A program made the position numbers and the translations under genes. Positions 17,199 through 25,745 of a stretch of 64,000 nucleotides of DNA are shown here, piece by piece. The notes below the pieces were generated by a model. The model worked only from the letters and a program-made list of their open reading frames with translations. It was not told the DNA's origin and did not search any database. Numbering within the stretch: position 1 is the stretch's first letter; the number at the start of each line of letters is the position of its first letter. Source of the DNA: Brevibacillus porteri (lineage in GTDB: Bacteria > Bacillota > Bacilli > Brevibacillales > Brevibacillaceae); assembly GCF_003013475.1 (NCBI RefSeq), contig NZ_PXZO01000002.1:62001-126000 (forward strand). Direction: 5' to 3'.

Positions 17199-17375
17199 TT
17201 ATTTTCTGGTCTTCGCTACTTTACGTTCAGTCATCATGGAGAACATTGATCCCTTATTTGCAACCGGAGCCCATTTTTTTGGAAATGCTCTGGAATCATT
17301 GTCGATAGCGATAAAAAGACAGAAGGCCCCAACGGAAATCATTGCGATGGTGGTGATTGGAAGCAGAAGATCCAT
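17199..17375 (-). CDS. Small single-helix membrane protein, 58 residues, Fur-like box upstream
   Basis: Starts MDLLLPITTI with one hydrophobic helix (residues 2-25), then a polar, basic tail. AAGGAG lies eight bases before the ATG at 17375; an in-frame GTG two codons earlier is too close to that site. A Fur-like sequence lies about 30-45 bases upstream. It faces the P1B-4 ATPase gene, 226 bases away. An iron-responsive membrane microprotein is a reasonable guess; the family is unknown to me. Confidence 0.5.
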   Translation of the reverse strand: MDLLLPITTIAMISVGAFCLFIAIDNDSRAFPKKWAPVANKGSMFSMMTERKVAKTRK

Positions 17376-17403
17376 CTTCACTACTCCTTACCAGTTTATA
17401 TAA

Positions 17404-17422
17404 TAACGAAAATCATTATCAC
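17404..17422 (-). promoter_or_regulatory. Fur-like box
   Basis: Read on the - strand this is TGATAATGATTTTCGTTAT. Shifted by one base, it matches the classical 19-base Fur box at about 16 of 19 positions. It sits just upstream of the 58-residue membrane-protein gene. Confidence 0.5.
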
Positions 17423-17615
17423 CATTATACACGATTTCCATGTTTAAACAATCTGCTCTTCTTCATGATACACCCAAAGTGAGAAAGTATCTAAATTCTT
17501 GGGATTTATGGAATTAGATTCAGAAGTAACATGAATAATCAAGTCATAATTTATGTTTTTGATTATGAGTATAGCTTCTTCAAAACCGTAAACTTAGAAC
17601 GAAATTATATAACCC

Positions 17616-17645
17616 TTGCTTGAAAAAGGTTGTAATAATTATAAT
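17616..17645 (+). promoter_or_regulatory. Promoter with overlapping PerR/Fur-like operator
   Basis: A -35 TTGCTT (17616-17621), an 18-base spacer and a perfect -10 TATAAT (17640-17645) form a vegetative-type promoter. The spacer and -10 are covered by TTGTAATAATTATAA (17630-17644), which differs from the 7-1-7 PerR box (TTATAATnATTATAA) at one position. A repressor bound here would block the polymerase. Confidence 0.6.
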
Positions 17646-17651
17646 CTGAAG

Positions 17652-17735
17652 TAATTAGTACTAAACTATTGGGTGCGATACCTCAATAAACCAGGCCAGT
17701 CAAACACTTTTTTCGTGTTTTGACTGGCCTTTTTG
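17652..17735 (+). ncRNA. Candidate iron/peroxide-controlled small RNA (about 84 nt)
   Basis: From the expected start (about 7 bases after the -10) the transcript would hold a small hairpin (ATTG-GGT / ACC-t-CAAT, 17668-17687, loop GCGAT) and then a strong intrinsic terminator (17694-17729). It contains no ORF with a ribosome binding site. Length, structure and operator resemble Fur-family-controlled small RNAs such as FsrA of Bacillus subtilis, but no sequence kinship is claimed. Confidence 0.45.
17694..17729 (+). terminator. Strong intrinsic terminator
   Basis: GGCCAGTCAAACAC pairs with GTGTTTTGACTGGCC (one bulged base), followed by TTTTTGTCTTTT. No protein gene ends just upstream, which is part of the argument for a small RNA here. 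17736-17918 shows no further feature. Confidence 0.85.
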
Positions 17736-17918
17736 TCTTTTGGTATGGAAGAATTGAATAGCCTAATACCTATTTTTCTTAGGAAAAGAGCTTTTTTACA
17801 CAGAAATAGCACCAAATCAACAGGTTGCAAGCAATTCATTTCAAACAGTGCATGGGGTTAATCTCTTCAGGGTAAAGCTATAATTTCGTGGAACTTCCCA
17901 TTCTAAAGTGAGCTCCTT

Positions 17919-18362
17919 TTGGACATGAATGATAGTAGAAATCTATTAGGAGCGATCTTATGTACTATAAAAGATTATAAAATCATGTATGATGATTTGA
18001 ATCACTATTCCGTATGGTACGAGAAACATTGTTTGTTCGAAAATACATCACTAAAGTCTGCTAATGCGTTCTGCGACGCAAGGTTAAATCAAAATTGTAA
18101 AATCGAATTTGTTTTCAACACGTACTTCTTATATATTCATGGCCAGACTTTTTCAAAATATACAGATGAAAACCGCTGGCATATGAGATATTATTTTCCT
18201 TGGATTGGATTTTATCCTACACCACAAGGAGTAATGAAAGGGACAATATTACATAACAGTCTAATCGATGATTTAATAAAAGCAGAGAAAATGAGAATGA
18301 TTAAAAATGTCTATAAGCCATATTTTAATCAGAAAGATAGAGAAAAATACAACAGAATATAA
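17919..18362 (+). CDS. Hypothetical protein, 147 residues
   Basis: Not recognised. The frame opens with TTG (MDM...); the ATG at 17925 is an equally likely start, and neither has a clear ribosome binding site. The protein is rich in aromatic residues (WYEKH, FVFNTYFLYIHGQTF, RYYFPWIGFY) and ends in a basic tail. The region is more AT-rich than the genes to the left, as in the decayed CoiA-like gene that follows, so it may be acquired DNA. Confidence 0.45.
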   Translation: MDMNDSRNLLGAILCTIKDYKIMYDDLNHYSVWYEKHCLFENTSLKSANAFCDARLNQNCKIEFVFNTYFLYIHGQTFSKYTDENRWHMRYYFPWIGFYPTPQGVMKGTILHNSLIDDLIKAEKMRMIKNVYKPYFNQKDREKYNRI

Positions 18363-18526
18363 CGTTAATTATCATGTGTTCTCCGATCTCAAGGTAAAAA
18401 GATGTATCAATTGTTGATAACTGTTAGTTACTAGTATGGAAAAACTAATTTTCACATGGTGTACTTCTGAAATAACTTGTGATAAATAGTCAGGTTGATT
18501 AAACAAGATTGAGAGCAGGTGAAGGT

Positions 18527-19967
18527 ATGTTTGTTGCTCGAACGATTGCAGGCTATCGTGTTTGTACCTTAGAACAATCGAAAGATGAACTACAGCCACT
18601 AGCTAAAAGTGGGGAATTGATGTGCGCAGCGTGCCATGATGAAGTACGATATTGGTCGCAAACAGATAGTGTTCGCCCACATTTCAAGCATAAATCTAAA
18701 GAAAACTGTTTAGAGGATAAATACGGCGAAAACGAAACAATAGAGCATCAAAATGGAAAGTATCTGTTGTATAAACATATGAAAGAATCGTATCCTGAAT
18801 CGCAAGTAGAGTTGGAATATCGTGTCAAAGAAACCCAACAACGTAGTGATGTAATGGTTATCCATCCAAATGGTGAAAAATGGGCAATTAATTTCAATGC
18901 TCCCCAATCTCTAAAGACATTTGGATTAAGAGAAACCATTTATATAACTCAGCTGGAATTAAAGCATTTTGGATACTAGGAATGTCCGTATTACAAAGAA
19001 ACAAGGAGAAAAAATCCCCGTTAGAAAATGCAATCTACCAAGATAACCAACGCGTGTTTTACTTAGATGCCATAACTAAAAAAGTAATTGTACATGAACG
19101 TTTTCTATATAAGTTTAACGGTATCAATTTTGATGTTTGCCCAGATGTATCCATAACCAGTAACATATCCGCAGTTTTAATTCAACCAGAAAAGGGCCCC
19201 GGGGCAATCAGAGATCTGCACTCACAGGAGATTCGTTTATCTTTATGAATTCAAGAACTAAACGATTTTTATGAAAAACAAGAAGAGCAATTAAGCAACA
19301 ATCTAACGAGTTTTGTGGAAAGCATGCTCGCCAAAGAAGAGTTAGCCAAACAACAAGAACAAGTTCAACAAAAAAAGCTGCTCAAAAAGCTTATTTTCAA
19401 AATCTTATGGACAGAAGACGTAACTTATTAAAAGATTTAACGAATGAAGAAGCAGAACTTTTCCGTACTCTGACAAAAAAATACCAACTTACTCCTGAGA
19501 ACTTCCCTGGGTTATTTTTACTAGCTGTAGAAGGGCAAGAGCATATAGAAACACCATGCCAACTGTGGCAATTATGGCTATATGATCAACTCTTTGAAAC
19601 AACAAGTTTCAGTCGGATACCCTGGGATCTTATCGAACAAAATTTTGTCGATAAAATGCTAAAAAGATTATTTCGGGGACAAATCCTTGGAAAGCAATTT
19701 GCAATTCCGCTTCACTACTATAGGTTTCAATTAAACAAAATAGGATTAATTGAGTTTTTAGGGGATCTGAAGGAATTAGTTCATCCTTTAGATTTTTTCA
19801 TCAATAATCATAGAGATAATATCCTGTTACAGATGCATTGGGAGGGAAGTTGGGAGGATTTTTCATTAGGAGGGATACCTGATCAATGGAAATCGCATTA
19901 CAGAAAAAAGTCCCCATATCAGATGAATATCAACAAATACTTTTTGAAAATGAAAGATAATTTTTAG
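18527..19967 (+). pseudogene. Broken CoiA-like (competence-type nuclease) gene
   Basis: The first frame (18527-18979) starts after AGGTGAAGG and encodes a CoiA-type N-terminus: MCAACHDEVRYW, a HFKHK motif, EHQNGKYLLYKHMKE, and a nuclease-like stretch with RSDVMV. The reading then shifts frame near 18980 (18982-19248), meets an in-frame TGA at 19246, and stays open to an A-run near 19370. There another shift joins it to 19407-19967 (MDRRRNLLKDL...). Joined together the pieces would give a protein of roughly 480 residues. The breaks at homopolymers could be sequencing errors, but the internal TGA is not one. Confidence 0.65.
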
Positions 19968-20006
19968 AGAAGTAATTACTTGAATTATATAAAATAAAAA
20001 GATTGC

Positions 20007-20040
20007 AAAAGAGGAACCCTTGTAAAAATTGGTTCTTCTT
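20007..20040 (+). terminator. Weak hairpin with T-run after the CoiA-like region
   Basis: AGAGGAACC and GGTTCTTCT can pair with one mismatch around an AT-rich loop, followed by TTTATTTT. Confidence 0.45.
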
Positions 20041-20042
20041 TA

Positions 20043-20090
20043 TTTTCATTTCAGTTCATGAAATTGCTCTTTTATGAACTGAAATGAAAA
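20043..20090. terminator. Long perfect hairpin (17-bp stem)
   Basis: TTTTCATTTCAGTTCAT pairs perfectly with its complement at 20074-20090 around a 14-base loop. The A/T ends make it a bidirectional terminator candidate or a small mobile-element relic. Confidence 0.65.
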
Positions 20091-20239
20091 AACCAATAAA
20101 CAATGGTTACTCGAGTACATTGGTATATAAAAGTATTATGTTGTTATCATTCTTAATTACATTATTATGCTCGTATTATTAACATTAAAAAAATAAAACT
20201 GTGACATATTCAAAGTATACCAATGATTTAAATTTAGTG

Positions 20240-20351
20240 TACTTGTTTGTGTCACTCGACAGTTATAGCAGTATGTTTGTGTCTTAAGTAATACGACACA
20301 AACATACTGCTAAACGCTACTATCGGGCCTGATTAGTAGTATGTTTGTGTC
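20240..20351. repeat. Cluster of TATGTTTGTGTC boxes, one pair inverted
   Basis: AGCAGTATGTTTGTGTC (20267-20283) is repeated as a perfect inverted copy at 20295-20311 with an 11-base loop. A direct 14-base copy lies at 20338-20351 and a divergent one at 20240-20253. A shorter trace, CAGTATGTTTAT, lies near 20628. The intergenic stretch 19968-20816 holds no other gene; it is strongly AT-rich. Confidence 0.7.
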
Positions 20352-20404
20352 GCAAGACAAAATCCCATTACATTTACACCTAGCCGATTTCTGCTCTTTT
20401 TATC

Positions 20405-20444
<40 letters not shown>

Positions 20445-20816
20445 ATAATTTCTGAAAGGGGTACTCACCTGTTTTTATAAGCTAGGTGTCACAAACTCAT
20501 TCTTAGACGGATCTAATTGAAAGATAACACAAAATAAATAGCTTTTCCCATCTATCAGTGCCATCTGACATACATGCATTACCGAAACTTGCTCTCATAT
20601 AAACCTAATTAGTAATAAGAGCTTTTTCAGTATGTTTATCAGCTTCACAAAACACTAAGACATTCATCATCCATCTACATAAACGGCATAATACCACTTA
20701 AATTTCATTATAATAAAAAAATTCATTTTAAATAAAAAATATCGTTTGCATTTATTGTAAATTCATTTATATTATAATTAAGATCACTATAACTAAAAAC
20801 GCCCGGAGGTCCCCAA

Positions 20817-20930
20817 ATGACCAAAGTAATCCCAAAATCCAAAACGATCACCTCTACACCGAAAAAAAGATCGTACGAAAATACCTTGAATAACCTGGCG
20901 CAGTACCTTGAACGAAATAAGAAAAAATAA
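20817..20930 (+). CDS. Small basic protein, 37 residues
   Basis: A short frame (MTKVIPKSKT..., ending YLERNKKK) behind a strong GGAGG site eight bases from the ATG, closed nine bases later by a terminator hairpin. It is lysine-rich, with a Ser/Thr/Pro N-terminus and a short helix-like C-terminus. Signals on both sides support a real gene; function unknown. Confidence 0.55.
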   Translation: MTKVIPKSKTITSTPKKRSYENTLNNLAQYLERNKKK

Positions 20931-20939
20931 CCAATAAAA

Positions 20940-20961
20940 AGAGTGCCACTGGAGGCACTCT
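20940..20961. terminator. Intrinsic terminator
   Basis: AGAGTGCC pairs with GGCACTCT around a 6-base loop, followed by ACTTTT. It can serve the 37-residue gene (+) and the DUF4241 gene (-). Confidence 0.75.
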
Positions 20962-21015
20962 ACTTTTGCGTTTATATGCTTTTCTTCTCTCTTCCTTCCC
21001 CGTTTACCCCAACTT

Positions 21016-21705
21016 CTATTCTTCAGCCGTTCCCATCCAATTTAACAAGTAAAAATCTGTTACCAATCGTGCGATTTGTCCCTCGGCATCGTAACCGATA
21101 TAGCTCGCGTAGCTGCCGTCTCCCCATCCTGTTGAAAACATAGCGACATTACAGCCTTCCCCTATATCGATCAGACCCCAACTACGCGTGTGTTTATACG
21201 TTTGGTCCATTTTCTTCGTCAACGTCTCATAAAACATCTCGTCCTTCTCCATTTCTCGTTCCAAAAGCGCACAAGCTTCTGCATCCATGAACGAGCCTGT
21301 ACCCGCATCCACACCGTAGCCAAAAAACTCTCCTTCGCCAAGCTGTGACACATCTGACTCCGCCCAAACAGCCATTTTCCAAGACACGACAGGTTTGTCT
21401 GAGAAGGCAATCCGTGCCAATGCTACCCGTTCATCTGGCTCCAGAGAATCATCCGTTTGCTCTTCCTTTGACAGGGATTGAACTTGCGCGATAGCGAGCT
21501 GTACGGAGAAGCTCCCCTTTGGGAAAACCTCCTCATACGGTTCAGTCTCAAACATGACAAACGGATCGTTCGCCACGATTTTTCCTGTTTTCACTTGAAG
21601 CTTGCCCATATCTTGGCGGAACAACCGATATAAATAGCCATCCTGCTCTATCGTATACCCTTCGTCAAATGCCGTTTCAAAAAAGGCAGGGTAATTATGT
21701 TTCAT
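21016..21705 (-). CDS. DUF4241-family protein
   Basis: A 229-residue soluble, acidic protein. The family pattern is visible: KIVANDPFV near residue 42, VFPKGSFSVQLAIAQV, ARIAFSDKPVVSWKMAV, and GYGVDAGTGSFMD near residue 130, then a GWGDG(S)Y stretch near the C-terminus. The biochemical role of the family is unknown; members often lie among immunity-type genes. A GGGATGG site lies just before the ATG. It stands alone, with its own terminator downstream and the deoD terminator upstream. Confidence 0.8.
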   Translation of the reverse strand: MKHNYPAFFETAFDEGYTIEQDGYLYRLFRQDMGKLQVKTGKIVANDPFVMFETEPYEEVFPKGSFSVQLAIAQVQSLSKEEQTDDSLEPDERVALARIAFSDKPVVSWKMAVWAESDVSQLGEGEFFGYGVDAGTGSFMDAEACALLEREMEKDEMFYETLTKKMDQTYKHTRSWGLIDIGEGCNVAMFSTGWGDGSYASYIGYDAEGQIARLVTDFYLLNWMGTAEE

Positions 21706-21738
21706 GATTCCATCCCCTTTTTCTATCCTCTACATAAA

Positions 21739-21768
21739 ATCCCACTGACGATAGTTTGCCAGTGGGAT
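21739..21768 (-). terminator. Terminator of deoD
   Basis: ATCCCACTG and CAGTGGGAT form a 9-bp stem directly after the deoD stop on the - strand, with A/T-rich flanks. Confidence 0.75.
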
Positions 21769-21785
21769 GTCGTCTGCATGCTAAT

Positions 21786-22493
21786 TTACTTGATCAGAGC
21801 TGCGTCCAGCGCCACTTCAATCATTTCATTGAAGGTTGTTTGGCGCTCGTCAGCGGATGTTTCTTCACCCGTCAGGATGTGATCACTTACGGTGAGAATA
21901 GACAATGCGTTGCGCTTGTATTTTGCAGCCAAAGTGTACAGCGCGGAAGATTCCATTTCAACAGCAAGCACTTGATAGGATGCCAATTTTTTGTACAAAT
22001 CTAGGTTCTCGCGATAGAAGCTGTCGCTCGTAAAGATATTGCCCACTTTCACAGACAGATTGCGCTCTGTCGCTGCTTGATACGCTTTGTACAGCAAATC
22101 AAAGTTAGCAGTCGGAGCAAAATCAACCTGATTGAGCAGGAGACGATTCGTTTGAGAATCGGAGGATGCAGCCATACCAATAATCACATCACGTACTTTG
22201 ATGTCTTCCTGGATCGCGCCGCATGTGCCTACGCGGATCAAGTTTTGAACACCATAAGATTGCATGAGTTCATTGACGTAGATCGAGATAGAAGGAACTC
22301 CCATGCCCGTTCCTTGTACAGAAACGCGCTTACCTTTGTATGTACCTGTGAAGCCGAGCATGCCACGCACGTTGTTGTAGCACTCTGCTCCTTCGAGGAA
22401 AGTTTCAGCAATGTATTTGGCCCGTAGCGGATCGCCCGGCAGCAGGATGGTTTCAGCAATTTGACCTTGCTGTGCTCCAATATGGATACTCAT
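21786..22493 (-). CDS. deoD: Purine-nucleoside phosphorylase, hexameric (DeoD) type
   Basis: Splits purine (deoxy)ribonucleosides with phosphate into base and (deoxy)ribose-1-phosphate in purine salvage. The 235 residues match the usual length. Signatures include [15 protein letters not shown] near the N-terminus, GTGMGVPS, the substrate loop EMESSALY, and SDH (VSDHILTGE) near the C-terminus, which carries the catalytic Asp. AAAGGAG precedes the ATG. It is a single-gene unit. Confidence 0.96.
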   Translation of the reverse strand: MSIHIGAQQGQIAETILLPGDPLRAKYIAETFLEGAECYNNVRGMLGFTGTYKGKRVSVQGTGMGVPSISIYVNELMQSYGVQNLIRVGTCGAIQEDIKVRDVIIGMAASSDSQTNRLLLNQVDFAPTANFDLLYKAYQAATERNLSVKVGNIFTSDSFYRENLDLYKKLASYQVLAVEMESSALYTLAAKYKRNALSILTVSDHILTGEETSADERQTTFNEMIEVALDAALIK

Positions 22494-22541
22494 AATCTGT
22501 TTGCTCCTTTATCAAGAAAAAATGACCTACTTGCCTATCGT

Positions 22542-22570
22542 ACTACAAAAACCGAACAATGCAAAGTCAA
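22542..22570 (-). promoter_or_regulatory. Possible deoD promoter
   Basis: On the - strand, TTGACT (22565-22570) is followed after 17 bases by TGTAGT (22542-22547). The -35 is good and the -10 poor. Confidence 0.35.
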
Positions 22571-22677
22571 GAGATCAAATGATTCCAGTGACTTAAGATT
22601 GCATGATTGCACGAGACTTTTGAAAATAACGAATAAGCGATACCGACAGATGGCATCGCCTCGACAACGGTTTCATT

Positions 22678-23460
22678 TCATTTAAGGGACATCACGTAAT
22701 CCATTGCTTCCAAGTGATCTCCCAGGATCGTCTGGTTAACGCTTGGTTTATTCTTTCTTTGTGTCGCTCTTTTTCTCGTAAGCTTTGCTGATGCAATGTA
22801 AGGAGATGGCTCGACTCGCAATTGATTGTGCAGAGCAATGGCGTGCGCAACGGCAGGTACAACCAAATGTTGAACGCCGATGATAGAGGCAGCTTGTCGC
22901 GTCATGGCAAAAGGTAAGTCGTACATCGAGGAAGTTCCTAGTTCATGTCGTGAAACTAAGGTATTGAGAAATGTCTTCGCTAGCAAAACGGTATCCGGTT
23001 CTATTGATGGTTGTCGAAGTGATGTTATGGGCTTTCTCAAAGCGATGTCTGCTCCCCGGTAACACGTTCTGACAAAGGACTGCATGTCATTTGCAGCTAC
23101 AACGTGATCCGCATCGAGAAACAACCACACATCTCCTGTGGCCTCCTTGGCACCAATTGCTCTCCATACATCATCCCCTAATGGAAATGGGTACACAAAC
23201 GCTGTGAGTGGACAAGAAGAATACGTGAGTATCTTTTTCACCGATTGATCCAGGCAGCCATCCACAACAAGTACGATTTCCATGGGCCGGAGCTTCTCAA
23301 TTTGGTTGAGTACTTTTTTAATCGTCCGCTCGTGGTGAACAGAGAGGATGACACTTAACCGATGTAAATTCTGGCATTTTTCTTTGCCATTAATGTGCTC
23401 TTCTCTGCGTTTTTTTGTGGGATCTCGCATATTTCGCTTTGCGTTTGCCACCCCATCCAC
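22678..23460 (-). CDS. Glycosyltransferase family 2 (GT-A fold) protein
   Basis: A 260-residue GT2-like protein. After a basic N-terminus, the nucleotide-sugar fold starts with LSVILSVHHERTIKKVLNQI and VLVVDGC. The DxD-type metal motif is LFLDADHVV. The C-terminal part is basic (KLTRKRATQRKNK). GGAGG lies seven bases before its ATG, although it overlaps the end of the upstream GT2 gene by 71 bases. The pair probably acts together on a surface glycan; spore or cell wall cannot be told apart here. Confidence 0.75.
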   Translation of the reverse strand: MDGVANAKRNMRDPTKKRREEHINGKEKCQNLHRLSVILSVHHERTIKKVLNQIEKLRPMEIVLVVDGCLDQSVKKILTYSSCPLTAFVYPFPLGDDVWRAIGAKEATGDVWLFLDADHVVAANDMQSFVRTCYRGADIALRKPITSLRQPSIEPDTVLLAKTFLNTLVSRHELGTSSMYDLPFAMTRQAASIIGVQHLVVPAVAHAIALHNQLRVEPSPYIASAKLTRKRATQRKNKPSVNQTILGDHLEAMDYVMSLK

Positions 23461-24265
23461 CGCCCTCCTTTACGCGCGATTCCAGATGAAAGACCGAGCG
23501 CAAATGCAGAACGTCTGTTGAATGCACCAAGTCGCGGTGTCGTTGTCCATCCTGATCTGCTTGTCGGAGCTTCGTTCCACCCGTTAATAACTGGATTGCT
23601 TTCGCATGCTCCCGGTAAATCGTACGGATGTCTTTTCGTACGATATCACGAGTGCCGGTTGGTTGTTTTTCCGGAGAAAACGGGGCGATTGTCGTCATTT
23701 TGAGCCCCAAGGCTGATGCTTGAACCAAAGCAACTGCCGGATTGCATAAACTCTCGGAACCAATCGCCTCTAGAGCATTCCGGCTCAAGGCAAATGGAAT
23801 GTTTTCAAAGGAAGCGGAGCCCATTCTTTTTTGACCAAGAAGATGGTTCAACAAGCAATAGGCACTTCTTGGCGAACGTTTTCCTCTTCTTGATACCGAG
23901 CGGTCCGAGCATGTCGTGATAATGACATCTGATCCCTTTTTGACTAGCATGACATATTTCTTCAAGTATAAAAGAGGCATGGCGAGGCGTTCGTCGATAA
24001 AGAGGACAACATCTCCCCTCGCGTGAGCAGACCCAATCGCTCTTGCCTCATGGCTGTCTACTTCCAAACCGGTTGAAATGACTTGTGCTCCCCATGCATT
24101 GGATAGGGTATCTTCATGGGAGCTCACTCCGTTGCATACGACGATTATTTCCGTGTGTGGATCTATTCTTTTGACAGCAGAGAGCAGCTTTTTCGCACTC
24201 CTGGCGCTGTCACTTATTGGGATGATGACGGACACGGCAGGGTGATCATAGATTCGGTTGTCCAT
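23390..24265 (-). CDS. Glycosyltransferase family 2-like protein with degenerate DxD
   Basis: A 291-residue protein. The GT2 fold starts VSVIIPISDSARSAKKLL and EIIVVCNG. At the DxD position it reads LFIDERLAM, so the second Asp is missing. Its C-terminal 60 residues are very basic. The ATG at 24265 follows GAGGGGGAG; a longer frame has no such site. Similar layout to the downstream GT2 protein (a FxNxPFALxR-like segment in this one, YDLPFAMTR in the other) points to a tandem duplication. Confidence 0.7.
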   Translation of the reverse strand: MDNRIYDHPAVSVIIPISDSARSAKKLLSAVKRIDPHTEIIVVCNGVSSHEDTLSNAWGAQVISTGLEVDSHEARAIGSAHARGDVVLFIDERLAMPLLYLKKYVMLVKKGSDVIITTCSDRSVSRRGKRSPRSAYCLLNHLLGQKRMGSASFENIPFALSRNALEAIGSESLCNPAVALVQASALGLKMTTIAPFSPEKQPTGTRDIVRKDIRTIYREHAKAIQLLTGGTKLRQADQDGQRHRDLVHSTDVLHLRSVFHLESRVKEGGGWGGKRKAKYARSHKKTQRRAH

Positions 24266-24406
24266 CTCACTCCCCCTCACCAGATGAAAAGTTATTACTC
24301 TAATGTACGCGCGCTTTCCACGATTGGACACGGCATCTATCCCTCACCACTCAACAAGAGATGACCTACATAAAACAGTCAGTTTCACCGTCATTTCGCA
24401 AAAAAA

Positions 24407-24434
24407 ACAGGACGTGCATATTGCTACGTCCTGT
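24407..24434 (-). terminator. Terminator of the D,D-carboxypeptidase gene
   Basis: ACAGGACGT and ACGTCCTGT form a 9-bp stem; on the - strand an A/T-rich run (TTTTTTT) follows. Confidence 0.85.
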
Positions 24435-24453
24435 TTTGATTCTCATTTTCGCA

Positions 24454-25674
24454 TTAATAGAACCGCCGTTGAAGACTGCGCTCGCGGATTCGTTTATTCC
24501 TCTGTGCACGGGAAAACGTAAACACGATTAAGAAAAGGTTCATTCCTAACCAGACGATCAATACGCTATAGCGGGCCAGTGGATGTGTGTCGCTACTTTC
24601 TAAATCCCCAAACACAGTAGTAGGAGCTGGAGCAGGCGGATCATGACGAAGCAACGGATAAGAGACGGCTAGCTTGCCAGCCTTAACAGACAGGTTCCCA
24701 TCTGCTTTTAGCTCTACCAATGGCTCCACACCTTTGGGAACCGTCGCATACAAGTCCTCCTTGGCTGTAAAAGTCACGACCGAGTTGTTGCCAGGAACAG
24801 CTACTTCTGAAAAAGAATCCCCTTTTTTGGCGATTGGTTTGGTCTCAAATCCTTGAAAACCAAAGTCCAGTAGTTTTTTCACATCTTTGTATGCATTTGC
24901 ACTTGTAGACGCCTTCATCGTGACAGCGATGAGCTCCATTTCTCCACGCTTGGCGGAGCCTACCAGGGTATGCATCGCTTGATCAGTAAAACCGTTCTTG
25001 ATTCCCGTTGCACCTTCATAATCGCGCAGGAGCTTGTTGTGATTCACCAATACCGTTTCCCACGTTTGTCCATGCCAAGGCAGCCGCTTCGTACCGACAA
25101 TTTCCCTGAAAACGGGGTTTTTCATCGCGTACTGCGAAATTTTGGCCATGTCAGCAACAGTTGTGTAATGATTCGGATCATGCAGTCCGTGTGGATTGGT
25201 AAAATTCGTTTCGGTGACACCTACTTTTTCTTTCAAATAGGCGTTCAAATCCACTGCAAAAAGCTCTGTGGTCTGGCTCATATGCTCAGCAATCGCTGTA
25301 CCAGCGTCGTTACCTGAATTCATGAGCAGTCCGTACAATAAATTGCGTAGGGAAATCTGTTCTCCCTCTTCCAAATAGACGCGTGTACCTTCTTCACGGC
25401 GTGCTTTTTTTGAGACAGTGACAGTGTCATCCAGTTTCCCTTTTTCTATCGCGTAAATACCTGTTGCGATTTTTGTAATACTAGCAGGGTACAGCTTCTC
25501 ATGAGGGTTCTTTTCAAACAAGACTTGTCCCGTTGTAGCATCAATCAGAATGGCTGATTGTCCAGTGAGAGTGTTAGGCTCCAGGCTTGATGACTCCTCG
25601 GCAAAAGCGGAAGACATGCCAAGGTTGAACAAAACCATCACCACAACGAGTAGGTTCGTTAGCAAAAAGCGCAT
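24454..25674 (-). CDS. dacF: D-alanyl-D-alanine carboxypeptidase (PBP5/DacF family)
   Basis: Trims the terminal D-Ala of peptidoglycan stem peptides at the outer membrane face. The 406-residue protein has a signal peptide (about 1-25), the catalytic SxxK at Ser65-Lys68 (SITK), SGN in LMNSGNDAG, and a C-terminal hydrophobic anchor with a basic tail. The third motif, usually KTG, reads KNG in GIKNGFT. Size and anchor fit DacF- or DacB-like enzymes; the symbol is tentative. It stands between the GT2 pair and an alarmone synthetase. Confidence 0.88.
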   Translation of the reverse strand: MRFLLTNLLVVVMVLFNLGMSSAFAEESSSLEPNTLTGQSAILIDATTGQVLFEKNPHEKLYPASITKIATGIYAIEKGKLDDTVTVSKKARREEGTRVYLEEGEQISLRNLLYGLLMNSGNDAGTAIAEHMSQTTELFAVDLNAYLKEKVGVTETNFTNPHGLHDPNHYTTVADMAKISQYAMKNPVFREIVGTKRLPWHGQTWETVLVNHNKLLRDYEGATGIKNGFTDQAMHTLVGSAKRGEMELIAVTMKASTSANAYKDVKKLLDFGFQGFETKPIAKKGDSFSEVAVPGNNSVVTFTAKEDLYATVPKGVEPLVELKADGNLSVKAGKLAVSYPLLRHDPPAPAPTTVFGDLESSDTHPLARYSVLIVWLGMNLFLIVFTFSRAQRNKRIRERSLQRRFY

Positions 25675-25745
25675 GTTAGTCTATATCCTTTCCTACTTTG
25701 TCGCGTTTTTTCAGGTTACATTTGGTCTGTAGACAACAAAAGACG

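Noticed and set aside
20240-20351. CRISPR array reading of the repeat cluster
   Set aside because: Only four copies, partly inverted, unequal spacing and no regular unique spacers.
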